Shown here piece by piece: positions 25,101 to 31,279 of a stretch of 40,548 nt of DNA. How positions within the stretch are numbered: the first letter of the stretch is position 1; the number at the start of each line of letters is the position of its first letter. A program made the position numbers and the translations under genes. Origin of the DNA: Pseudomonadota bacterium (GTDB taxonomy: Bacteria; Pseudomonadota; Alphaproteobacteria; Rickettsiales; Midichloriaceae); assembly GCA_018242185.1 (NCBI GenBank), contig JAFECK010000027.1, positions 1 through 40,548 on the forward strand. Reading direction: 5' to 3'. Under the pieces are notes generated by a model. It was not told the origin of the DNA, did no database searches, and worked only from the letters and a program-made list of their open reading frames with translations.

Positions 25101-25943
25101 CTAGTATCAGTCGGGAGAGTTTATAAAAGTGCAGTGATAGGTCGTGTGCTTGGTAAATTATGGCCAACACCTCATGTGTGTACTATTGATCGAGTCAGTC
25201 GTCTGTATGTGAATATCTTGAGTGGTGAGCTTGCTAGCGCTGGTGAACACGAGCTCGGAATAGGCTGTAATACTGCGCTGGTTGGTGAGGAGATTATTCA
25301 GTTTCAGCATGCTAGGCAGACCAAGCCGTATCAGTATGAGCTCTACAATTTAGTGCGAGGGCGCTATGGTACTGAAGGGCAGACTGCTATGCACAAAGAG
25401 GAAGAACGCTTTGTGTTGCTTGATGATAGCTTGCTTGCTATTCCCTTATCAGCTGATTGCGTTGGCCAGAGCCTGCAGGTGGGGGCTGTAAGCCTAGGCG
25501 CACACCAAGATGATGGCCCAGCTACAGCGTTGACCCAGCTACATTACACTGCTAAGGCTTTATTACCGTTCTCTCCGGTGCACTTACAGGTGCGTTTTAC
25601 CAAGATGCCTAGCCTGGTGTTGCAATGGTATAGACGTTCTCGGCTGAGTGGGCGAGCGAATAATTCTTGGAGTAGGGGAGTTGACTTGCTGGGGCCTGTT
25701 GATCGTACCGCACTTGGTGAGATTGAGGAAAGGTATAGGGTGAGCATATATAGCGGTGAATCGTTGGTATATTCGGCAATATGCGATAAACCTGAGTATC
25801 GATTAGATTCTGCAGATTGGCGCAAGTACGGCTTGCCTGAGGAATGGGATGTTCTAGTAATTAAGGTGGTGCAACTGTCAAGCAAGCTCGGGCCCGGCGC
25901 TGCTGCTATTTTGAAGCTGGACAGCCATGGGAGAGCGATTTGA
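22194..25943 (+). CDS. GTA baseplate multidomain protein ('megatron', gp15-like)
   Basis: The 1249-aa protein matches the large tail-tip protein of Rhodobacter-type gene transfer agents. The N-terminal tail region has LQSSSYEKAIPVLYGVARVA and AYRGLAYVVLEDLDLTPYNN. The GTA TIM-barrel (glycoside-hydrolase-like) domain spans about 270-680 and shows WVAPVVGWFGTSLDIGYC, DAFVIGSEMVGL, ADWSEYHHTDGGWHHLDPLW, DMVGIDAYFPLTEG and IWFTEYGFPSVN. The phage-tail_3 region and a C-terminal domain follow. The frame is full length and intact. The TIM barrel is thought to help penetrate cell-surface glycans. No other GTA or phage genes are in this window, consistent with dispersed GTA genes in Rickettsiales. The start at 22194 excludes an unsupported extension to 22143. 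The stop overlaps the D gene tail-to-tail. Confidence 0.92.
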   Translation: MQSILLKSAVGAVKTAITRGGDHISIEGIATNFGRNILTQLLDHVLHGKPKHKEGRRLSELMLQSSSYEKAIPVLYGVARVAGNIIWADRPKERKKVIKSGHWLQAAPSRSEYSYSISLAIAVAEGPISSIYRIWVDDMLFDAQTAVVRIYSGNEEQKPDPLIEKVQGVGQTPAYRGLAYVVLEDLDLTPYNNRIPNFTFEVQRVLPQDKHHPRAEDLVRSVIIIPGSGEFVYDTTVQYKQNGDLHAGQFLHRGPGVAVNKHTAYAKADAIVALDDMRHTLPNLEWVAPVVGWFGTSLDIGYCSVKPGVEYKHESNTTPRAWRVAEYTRSSAHLITQTNGRPIYGGTTDDQAVLNYLIELRARGYKIMFYPILFMDLLDKPWRGRMYGSSFSVHSFFNKQDGYKNFIRHYARLVVGKVDAFVIGSEMVGLNKISGIFTSYPAVNEWIELAQEVKQILGENTLVTYAADWSEYHHTDGGWHHLDPLWACDAIDMVGIDAYFPLTEGKRSSSPKLADIIKGWDSGEGYDYYYKDEARTIREPLESRYAWKNLRWWWENIHVDPNGMRTNWQPKSKKIWFTEYGFPSVNCASNQPNVFWSEDSVESHLPRDSDGQMSVFAQRQGIAATEMRWGDSEMVERRFLWTWDARPFPFWPELKKVWSDGFCWYRGHWVQGKLGALSLAQVILDLCIKAGLRAEMVDISALHEVLVGFVIAYNMSVKEALEELQKAYFFDVSVIHGVVHFIPRANKQPQVVNYSDMLPMSGIQGNVDIISQSITSQHELPGQVVVQFIDRYSDYQISAQHAEIQTVSGSRRLVMQLPLVLPPEQAAKVAELTLHSAWSERYSYNFRLPPLPQYMLLAIADVLLIQREEDQGFAVRITGIRSDGAHGVEISGVRDNMAMHQERSFNQVLPFKVKLGVTPPPTVLEVLDIPLLATESMALEQGRFMVAACGVGENWRGAAVFADTQQPGDLVSVGRVYKSAVIGRVLGKLWPTPHVCTIDRVSRLYVNILSGELASAGEHELGIGCNTALVGEEIIQFQHARQTKPYQYELYNLVRGRYGTEGQTAMHKEEERFVLLDDSLLAIPLSADCVGQSLQVGAVSLGAHQDDGPATALTQLHYTAKALLPFSPVHLQVRFTKMPSLVLQWYRRSRLSGRANNSWSRGVDLLGPVDRTALGEIEERYRVSIYSGESLVYSAICDKPEYRLDSADWRKYGLPEEWDVLVIKVVQLSSKLGPGAAAILKLDSHGRAI

Positions 25944-26628
25944 GGGGAAGTGATGCTTGGTTAGCTTTTCCGCAGCTTTGGTCGAAGATGTCGGGCAATA
26001 TCGCAATAATTCCTACAATGGCAGGGGTCAATGCAGCTATACTAACTGCAATCATCACTTCCATAGCTGCTGCTTGAGTGGCATCAGCTGCAGCCGTGCT
26101 CATGATAGAGACTAGCGTTGATGGAAGCATAGTAGAAGCTATGACGCATAATCCGGGTGCAATTAAGAATATAACTACGCTGAACGCAGGGCATATCAGT
26201 TGCTTGAAGAGTGTTTGTTTAATGCCAAATGCTTTGCCTACCTCAAAAGCAAGTTTTCCACCTAAGAAGAAAGCAGCTGTACCCAAACCAAAGCTAATGC
26301 CTATTTCTGCAGCTATTGCTCCAGGTGCACCTAAGCTGGTAAGGTGTGGAGCAATGCCAAGGTGAGTGCCTAAGTAGCCGCAGCCTACACAAGCTGCTGT
26401 TATACATAACATACCCAGTAGATTCTGCGCTTTGATATCAGCTATATGATTGGAAGCCAAGGCAATTGCTGATAGAACCAACAAAGAGGTGCTTGCTAGG
26501 CCCAGCGCCATAGGCAGGTTTGAAGAGCCTATAGCTATCATGCCTTCCCCAGTTGCGCCTAGAACGATGCTAGTAATAAGTCCGGCGGTGCCGATTGCTG
26601 TAAATATTCCTGGCCAACTTTGTTTCAT
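25906..26628 (-). CDS. Tandem 6-TM NLPM-family protein D
   Basis: This 240-aa protein is the last and most divergent gene of a four-gene array. It shares TAGLITSI, GATGEGMIAIGSSNLPM, GYLGTHLGIAPHLTSLG and the C-terminal CGKA tail. About six membrane helices are predicted. Between residues 60 and 80 and again at 125-150 it differs strongly from A-C. After the CGKANQ tail it continues for 16 extra residues into the 3' end of the GTA gene (38-nt tail-to-tail overlap), suggesting that its original stop was lost at a rearrangement boundary. AAGGAA precedes the ATG at 26628, 11 nt after gene C. The family is not one I recognise. Confidence 0.75.
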   Translation of the reverse strand: MKQSWPGIFTAIGTAGLITSIVLGATGEGMIAIGSSNLPMALGLASTSLLVLSAIALASNHIADIKAQNLLGMLCITAACVGCGYLGTHLGIAPHLTSLGAPGAIAAEIGISFGLGTAAFFLGGKLAFEVGKAFGIKQTLFKQLICPAFSVVIFLIAPGLCVIASTMLPSTLVSIMSTAAADATQAAAMEVMIAVSIAALTPAIVGIIAILPDIFDQSCGKANQASLPLKSLSHGCPASK

Positions 26629-26639
26629 ACATTCCTTTT

Positions 26640-27323
26640 TTACGTTTGTTTAGCCTTGCCGCATTTCTGGTTGATGTTATCAGGTAATGAAGCAAGGCTG
26701 TTAACAACTAAAGCAGATATTGCTACTATACTCACAGCGATCATAGCTTCCAGAGCTGCTGCTTGGGTGGCGTCAGCCGCAGCTGCCCCCATTGCAGACA
26801 CTAGCGCTGATGGGAGCACTGTAGAGGCCATAACGCATAGGCCAGTGGCAGTTATTTCTATAGCGGGCCGTAGTTTAGGGTATTTCGTGTTTGGAGGACC
26901 CATATCTGTACCAGAAAGTCCTTCATATATGGTCTTAAAAAGCATCTTTGCTAAGTAAAAGCCAACCATACCTAAGCCAAAGCTGATTCCCATTTCGGCG
27001 CCCAGCGCTCCTGTTGAGCCTAAGCTTGTCAGGTGTGGGGCAATGCCGAGGTGTGTGCCTAAATAGCCGCAACTTATCTTAGCGCCTGCAGTTAATAACA
27101 GGGCAAGTAATACAAATGACTTATCTGCCTCATCTTTAGCCATCAGTATCGGCAGAATCAAGCGTGAGAATATCAACAAGGAAGTGCTTGCCAGGCCTAA
27201 CACCATAGGCAAGTTGGAAGAGCCTATAGCTATCATGCCTTCTCCAGTTGCGCCTAGAGCGATGCTAGTAATAAGTCCGGCGGTGCCGATTACCGTAGTT
27301 ATAAGTTGTAGATTTGTTTTCAT
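26640..27323 (-). CDS. Tandem 6-TM NLPM-family protein C
   Basis: This 227-aa membrane protein begins MKTNLQLITTVIGTAGLITS. It carries GSSNLPMVLGLAS (helix 2), YLGTHLGIAPHLTSLGS (helix 3-4 turn), STVLPSALVSAMGAAAADAT and the tail QKCGKAKQT. It differs from B mainly in two loops (about residues 62-80 and 127-150). A 113-bp block (26961-27073) is identical to one in B. AAAGGAGAAACTT-ATG precedes it, as in B. Lineage-specific, function unknown, most likely inner membrane. Confidence 0.78.
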   Translation of the reverse strand: MKTNLQLITTVIGTAGLITSIALGATGEGMIAIGSSNLPMVLGLASTSLLIFSRLILPILMAKDEADKSFVLLALLLTAGAKISCGYLGTHLGIAPHLTSLGSTGALGAEMGISFGLGMVGFYLAKMLFKTIYEGLSGTDMGPPNTKYPKLRPAIEITATGLCVMASTVLPSALVSAMGAAAADATQAAALEAMIAVSIVAISALVVNSLASLPDNINQKCGKAKQT

Positions 27324-27334
27324 AAGTTTCTCCT

Positions 27335-28018
27335 TTATATTCGATTTGCTTTACCGCATTTCTGGTTGATGTTATCAGGTAATGAAGCAAGGCTGTCAAC
27401 AAGTAAAGCAGATACTGCTACTATACTCACAGCGATCATAGCTTCCAGAGCTGCTGCTTGGGTGGTGTCAGCTGCAGCTGCGCCCATTGCAGACACTAGC
27501 GCTGATGGTAGCACTGTAGAGGCCATAACGCATAGGCCAACGGCAGTTATTGTTATAGCGGACTGTAGCTTAGGGTATTTTGTTTTTCGAGTGGGCATAT
27601 CTTGACCAGAAAGTGCTTTGTAAGCGTATATATAAAGTATGGTTGCTAATAAAAAGCCAACCATACCTAAGCCAAAGCTGATTCCCATTTCGGCGCCCAG
27701 CGCTCCTGTTGAGCCTAAGCTTGTCAGGTGTGGGGCAATGCCGAGGTGTGTGCCTAAATAGCCGCAACCTATCTGAGTGCCTGCAGATAATAACACGCTA
27801 GGTAATGAAGTTGCCTTCTTTACCTTATCCTCAGCCATCAGCATGGGCAGAATCAAGCGTGAGAATATCAACAAAGAGGTGCTTGCCAGGCCTAACACCA
27901 TAGGCAAGTTGGAAGAGCCTATAGCTATCATGCCTTCCCCAGAGGCGCCTAGAGCGATGCTAGTAATAAGTCCGGCGGTGCCGATTACCGTAGTTATAAG
28001 CGGCCAATTTGTTTTCAT
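27335..28018 (-). CDS. Tandem 6-TM NLPM-family protein B
   Basis: This 227-aa product is nearly superimposable on C, with the same GSSNLPM, YLGTHLGI and CGKA motifs and the same length. The gene plus spacer repeats with a 695-bp period relative to C. The variable loops (EDKVKKATSLPS and YKALSGQDMPTRKTKYP) differ from C. AAGGAGAAACTT precedes the ATG at 28018. Being second in the array, it depends on the promoter ahead of A. Confidence 0.78.
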   Translation of the reverse strand: MKTNWPLITTVIGTAGLITSIALGASGEGMIAIGSSNLPMVLGLASTSLLIFSRLILPMLMAEDKVKKATSLPSVLLSAGTQIGCGYLGTHLGIAPHLTSLGSTGALGAEMGISFGLGMVGFLLATILYIYAYKALSGQDMPTRKTKYPKLQSAITITAVGLCVMASTVLPSALVSAMGAAAADTTQAAALEAMIAVSIVAVSALLVDSLASLPDNINQKCGKANRI

Positions 28019-28029
28019 AAGTTTCTCCT

Positions 28030-28725
28030 TTATACTTGTTTCGCTTTACCGCATTTCTGGCTGATGTAGTCAGGCAATAAAGCAAGGCTGTTAACAAGTA
28101 AATCAGATACTGTTATTATACTCACAGCGATCATAGCTTCCAGAGCTGCTGCTTGGGTGGCGTCAGCCGCAGCTGCGCCCATTGCAGACATTAGCGCTGA
28201 TGGGAGCACTGTAGAGGCCATAACGCATAGGCCAAGGGCAGTTATTGCTATAACTGGCTGTAGGTTAGGGTATTCTGTTTTTGCAATAGGCAAATCTTGA
28301 CCAGAAAGTCTTATGTAAACTGGTGTATAAAGTATCATTAGCAAGAAAAAGCCAACTATACCTAAGCCAAAGCTGATTCCCATTTCGGCGCCTAGCGCTC
28401 CTGTTGAGCCTAAGCTTGTCAGATGTGGGGCAATGCCTAGGTGTGTGCCTAAATAGCCGCAACCTATTACAGTGCCTGCAAATAATAACCCGCCAAGTAA
28501 TTCAATTAACTTATGTGCCTTGCCTTCAGCCATCAGTATATTCAGAATCAAGCGTGAGAATATTAACAAAGAGGTGCTTGCCAGGCCTAACACCATAGGC
28601 AAGTTGGAAGAGCCTATAGTTATCATGCCTTCTCCAGTTGCGCCTAGAGCGATGCTAGTAATAAGTCCGGCGGTGCCTAGTACAAGTGAAATAATTGGTT
28701 GGTATTGTTTTAATTTGTCTATCAT
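28030..28725 (-). CDS. Tandem 6-TM NLPM-family protein A (first gene of the array)
   Basis: This 231-aa product begins MIDKLKQYQPIISLVLGTAG and carries GSSNLPM, YLGTHLGI and the KCGKAKQV tail. I chose the ATG at 28725 because a longer frame from a TTG at 28785 would place a near-consensus promoter inside the gene. Unlike B and C it lacks a clear Shine-Dalgarno sequence, so its translation may be weaker. About six membrane helices. Confidence 0.75.
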   Translation of the reverse strand: MIDKLKQYQPIISLVLGTAGLITSIALGATGEGMITIGSSNLPMVLGLASTSLLIFSRLILNILMAEGKAHKLIELLGGLLFAGTVIGCGYLGTHLGIAPHLTSLGSTGALGAEMGISFGLGIVGFFLLMILYTPVYIRLSGQDLPIAKTEYPNLQPVIAITALGLCVMASTVLPSALMSAMGAAAADATQAAALEAMIAVSIITVSDLLVNSLALLPDYISQKCGKAKQV

Positions 28726-28756
28726 TTTTATTTTTGCGCATATTAAAGTTTTGCTA

Positions 28757-28785
28757 ATTATACCTAATAAAATTGGTACAGTCAA
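28757..28785 (-). promoter_or_regulatory. Strong sigma-70-like promoter heading the tandem array
   Basis: On the minus strand TTGACT (28785-28780) and the consensus TATAAT (28762-28757) are 17 bp apart. Transcription would begin near 28750, about 25 nt before the first ATG, and could read through all four array genes. Confidence 0.65.
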
Positions 28786-28793
28786 ATATCTTC

Positions 28794-29306
28794 CTATTTT
28801 TTATCATTTTTGCTTATCACCGCATTGTTTATTTCCGCAGTTATCGCATCACTGGTTTTGATGGCCTGCTGCAGGCTTTTTAAAATCTGGCTTAAAAGCG
28901 CTAACAAACGCGATATATCCCGTTTGTTAAAGATTAGCACTTTAACATATTCATCACCGCTCGTATTGGAGGCTTTAGTCAGCTTGCTTTGTTTGAATAA
29001 AGCTGTTGCCTCCCTGGATTCCATTTGCAAAACATTCAGCTGCTGGGCGGTGCCTTGGGCGAGCTGCACATGCAGTGTTTTGAGCTGCCTCGTCTTATGT
29101 TCCCACTGCTTGTAACCAAGAAATATAGCTATGAGCGCCAACAATAAACTTGCTGTGGCGATATAGCAACTCTTGCCCTTCATGATAGTTTCCGTTGCAA
29201 ACCCTAGTGGTGCAGCTGTATCTAGCGCTATGAGTGTGACGATAAGTATTAGGCCGATTAGGCTACATGGGTGCAATAAGTATTTATAGCCGCCGGCTGA
29301 ACGCAT
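28794..29306 (-). CDS. Two-TM protein with cytoplasmic coiled coil, unknown function
   Basis: The 170-aa protein has two hydrophobic helices (about 13-35 and 47-65), followed by a basic and glutamine-rich stretch with heptad character (WEHKTRQLKTLHVQLAQGTA, then LLALLSQILKSLQQAIK). No family is recognised. It lies upstream of the tandem array on the same strand. A long inverted repeat (29305-29354) covers its start codon, and no good ribosome binding site is visible, so expression may be controlled or the start may be further in. Confidence 0.55.
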   Translation of the reverse strand: MRSAGGYKYLLHPCSLIGLILIVTLIALDTAAPLGFATETIMKGKSCYIATASLLLALIAIFLGYKQWEHKTRQLKTLHVQLAQGTAQQLNVLQMESREATALFKQSKLTKASNTSGDEYVKVLIFNKRDISRLLALLSQILKSLQQAIKTSDAITAEINNAVISKNDKK

Positions 29307-29354
29307 ATCAATTCTATTAAGTATGTATAGCGGGTAGTATAGCAGAATTGATAT
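29305..29354. repeat. 11-bp perfect inverted repeat with 28-nt spacer over a start codon
   Basis: ATATCAATTCT (29305-29315) and AGAATTGATAT (29344-29354) are exact reverse complements. The left arm overlaps the start codon of the 28794-29306 gene (codon at 29306-29304) and its upstream bases. It could be a translation-blocking hairpin, an operator or a bidirectional transcription end; no T-tract is present. Confidence 0.6.
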
Positions 29355-29371
29355 GGTTTACTAGTCGTTGC

Positions 29372-29950
29372 TTACATGCCGCGGCCAAAGCCTTTGCCGC
29401 CGTCCTCTTTAAGCAAATGCTGGGTAATAGCTTTATAGGACTCCAGGTTTTCTAGCTCATCCTTCGTGAACTTAGCAGCCTGGTTACCCTCATCATTGCG
29501 CAAAGCTTCGTCTATACCCCTAAGCTGGACGTTACTGATGAAGTTATCTAGCTCTGTTTCTCCAGCAAGCCGGCGGGGTGAGATAAGTTTATGCATTTCG
29601 TATACTGCCAGGCGATGGCGTCGCGCCCGCTCTTCCTCGTTGAGCTCAATCTCCTCTTCTTCCTCCTCCTCGCGCTTTTTCTTCTTATCTTTTTGCCGTA
29701 GTAACCTGATACCCAACACCTTCTCTAAGAAGGGAATTAAGGTGTGATCAAGGTTCGGGTTGTTTATGTTTTTGATCAGGTATTCAAGAAGCTGCTTCAA
29801 CATTGGTTCGATGTCTTTTAGTTGCTCGGTTTGTGGGATTTCGCCTCTGGCCATTGCCTTGCGCAAGGAATAAGCGATCTCCAAAAAACGAATAAAGGAC
29901 TCTGGGTCTAACTCGTTGATTGTACGTTTTTGCTCGTTTGTTTCTGCCAT
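29372..29950 (-). CDS. Highly charged soluble protein of unknown function
   Basis: The 192-aa product is helical and very charged. It has an N-terminal helical segment (INELDPESFIRFLEIAYSLR), a Lys-then-Glu-rich hinge around residues 88-105 (KDKKKK then EEEEEEEIELNEEE) and a C-terminal helical part ending GGKGFGRGM. There is no signal peptide or membrane helix. The start at 29950 (ATG) is preferred over a TTG at 29965. It is divergent from gene E and on the same strand as the 2-TM gene and tandem array. I recognise no family. Confidence 0.6.
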   Translation of the reverse strand: MAETNEQKRTINELDPESFIRFLEIAYSLRKAMARGEIPQTEQLKDIEPMLKQLLEYLIKNINNPNLDHTLIPFLEKVLGIRLLRQKDKKKKREEEEEEEIELNEEERARRHRLAVYEMHKLISPRRLAGETELDNFISNVQLRGIDEALRNDEGNQAAKFTKDELENLESYKAITQHLLKEDGGKGFGRGM

Positions 29951-30097
29951 ACTTACTAGGCCCAAAAGTTTATAAAATTAGGTAATGGTAAAATTTACAA
30001 ATACAGTGCGAGTTCTGCCGCGATCAATAATTTTGCAATTGCCTCGTATTTATTACAGCCGAGTGCTAGCTGTATGACAAGTGTTTTGTTCTATCAA

Positions 30098-30126
30098 TTG
30101 CTTGTTACTCGATAATAGTGTACAAT
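30098..30126 (+). promoter_or_regulatory. Sigma-70-like promoter for gene E
   Basis: TTGCTT (30098-30103) and TACAAT (30121-30126) are 17 bp apart. Transcription would start near 30133. GGAG at 30147-30150 lies 8 nt before the ATG at 30159. Confidence 0.55.
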
Positions 30127-30158
30127 GGGCGAAACAATTGGATATTGGAGTGTGAGTT

Positions 30159-30890
30159 ATGTTAGCACGTAATAAGCATATTTTGCACGTAGGGGTTCCA
30201 CTATTAGTAAGTGGAGCAGTTCTGTTAGGTACTGGAGTGGGACTAGCAGCAAGTGGTGGCCAAGCTTCTGTGGTTGTAGGCAGCACTAACCTTCCTATGT
30301 TCCTGGCTTTTTCTGGCGCGGCGGCGTTATTGGCTGGCGGTGTGATAGCGAATAATATTTTTTATAAAGACGGTAAAGACGAAGAGCCAAAGACGCTAAA
30401 TAGATGTATATGGAAGAGTTCTTACGCTGTAACTAGCAGCCTATTAAACTTAAGCGGTACTTATTTTGGTGTACATTTAGGCATCGGGCAGCTACTGCCT
30501 ACTACATTGACTGTGTGGGAATCTTTAGGTATTAAAGCCGCAATTGAGATGCCAATCGTGTTACTGCTTTCTATGATAATCAATAAATTACATGAAAAAA
30601 GCAATACATGGAGAAGAGAGCAGCAATACACTGAAGATTATAATAGGGAAATGCCTATTATAGCATTTACCTTTTCTTTAGCCGCGGCCGCGGCGGTCAC
30701 ATTAGGTCCAGCGCTCACAACGTTGATGGGCACTGCTGCAAGTACTGTGGTTGAGAAGATAGCGCTGGAGATTATAATCGCCACAGCAATGCTGAGCTTA
30801 GCGTTGCCGATGGGTGAGCTTATGAAGGATCTGTTTAAGCCAGGTGCAACAATCAAGGTTGATGAGAATGAGATGTTGCCTGGTTTTTAG
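30159..30890 (+). CDS. 6-TM NLPM-family protein E (divergent member)
   Basis: This 243-aa membrane protein is clearly related to the tandem array by position-matched motifs. These are VVVGSTNLPMFLAFSG (compare AIGSSNLPMVLGLAS), GTYFGVHLGIGQLLPTTL (compare GYLGTHLGIAPHLTSLG) and GPALTTLMGTAAS (compare PSALVSAMGAAAA). Loops are more charged (KDGKDEEPK, EKSNTWRREQQYTEDYN) and the CGKA tail is absent. It has its own promoter and ribosome binding site. Its end overlaps the start of ccmH by about 29 nt, so ccmH may be translated from the same mRNA. Function unknown. Confidence 0.7.
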   Translation: MLARNKHILHVGVPLLVSGAVLLGTGVGLAASGGQASVVVGSTNLPMFLAFSGAAALLAGGVIANNIFYKDGKDEEPKTLNRCIWKSSYAVTSSLLNLSGTYFGVHLGIGQLLPTTLTVWESLGIKAAIEMPIVLLLSMIINKLHEKSNTWRREQQYTEDYNREMPIIAFTFSLAAAAAVTLGPALTTLMGTAASTVVEKIALEIIIATAMLSLALPMGELMKDLFKPGATIKVDENEMLPGF

Positions 30891-31278
30891 TCGCTTTTCA
30901 TTTACTTTCTTCTTCTGTATAGCTTTATTATGCTGCGCCGCGCCAACTATGGCAGCACCACTTGCGAATGAAATGCAGGAGGATAGAGCGCAGCACTTAT
31001 TTACTAAAGTGCGCTGTATTGTGTGCCAAGGCGAATCAATTGCCGATTCGCAAAGCTTCTTTGCTGAGCAGACTCGTAATATTATCAGGCAGCAAGTGCA
31101 GGCAGAGATTAGTGATTCTGCTATATTGCTAGATTTGCAGCAGCGTTTCGGTGATGAAGTACTGATGAGCCAATCAGGCCTTACTCTTGCTTTATTACCG
31201 CTTTGGTTAATACCGCTGGCATTGCTAGCCATAGGCGTGCGCTCTCTATGGCGTTATAAAAATGAGAGTGTGCGGTAG
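30862..31278 (+). CDS. ccmH: Cytochrome c maturation protein CcmH
   Basis: CcmH keeps the CXXCH haem-binding motif of apocytochrome c reduced for haem attachment in the periplasm. The product has an N-terminal hydrophobic signal/anchor, then the family signature RCIVCQGESIADSQS with the redox pair C-I-V-C. A three-helix domain with QQRFGDEVLMS and a C-terminal membrane helix (LALLPLWLIPLALLAIGV) follow. Length (about 138 aa) is normal for the short form lacking the TPR part. ATG 30862 and 30868 are both possible and both overlap gene E. Its other ccm partners are not in the window. Confidence 0.9.
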   Translation: MRMRCCLVFSRFSFTFFFCIALLCCAAPTMAAPLANEMQEDRAQHLFTKVRCIVCQGESIADSQSFFAEQTRNIIRQQVQAEISDSAILLDLQQRFGDEVLMSQSGLTLALLPLWLIPLALLAIGVRSLWRYKNESVR

Positions 31279-31279
31279 A

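Larger units (their letters stand above)
26640..28725 (-). repeat. Tandem gene duplication, 695-bp period
   Basis: Genes A, B and C are direct repeats of about 695 bp (684-bp gene plus an 11-bp spacer carrying AAGGAGAAACTT). Long blocks are identical or nearly so, for example 26961-27073 and 27656-27768 (113 bp). The segments coding for two loops are much less similar. Confidence 0.85.

Noticed and set aside
25906-28725. CRISPR or short-repeat array
   Set aside because: The repetition is of whole 695-bp coding units with open frames and ribosome binding sites, not short repeats with unique spacers.
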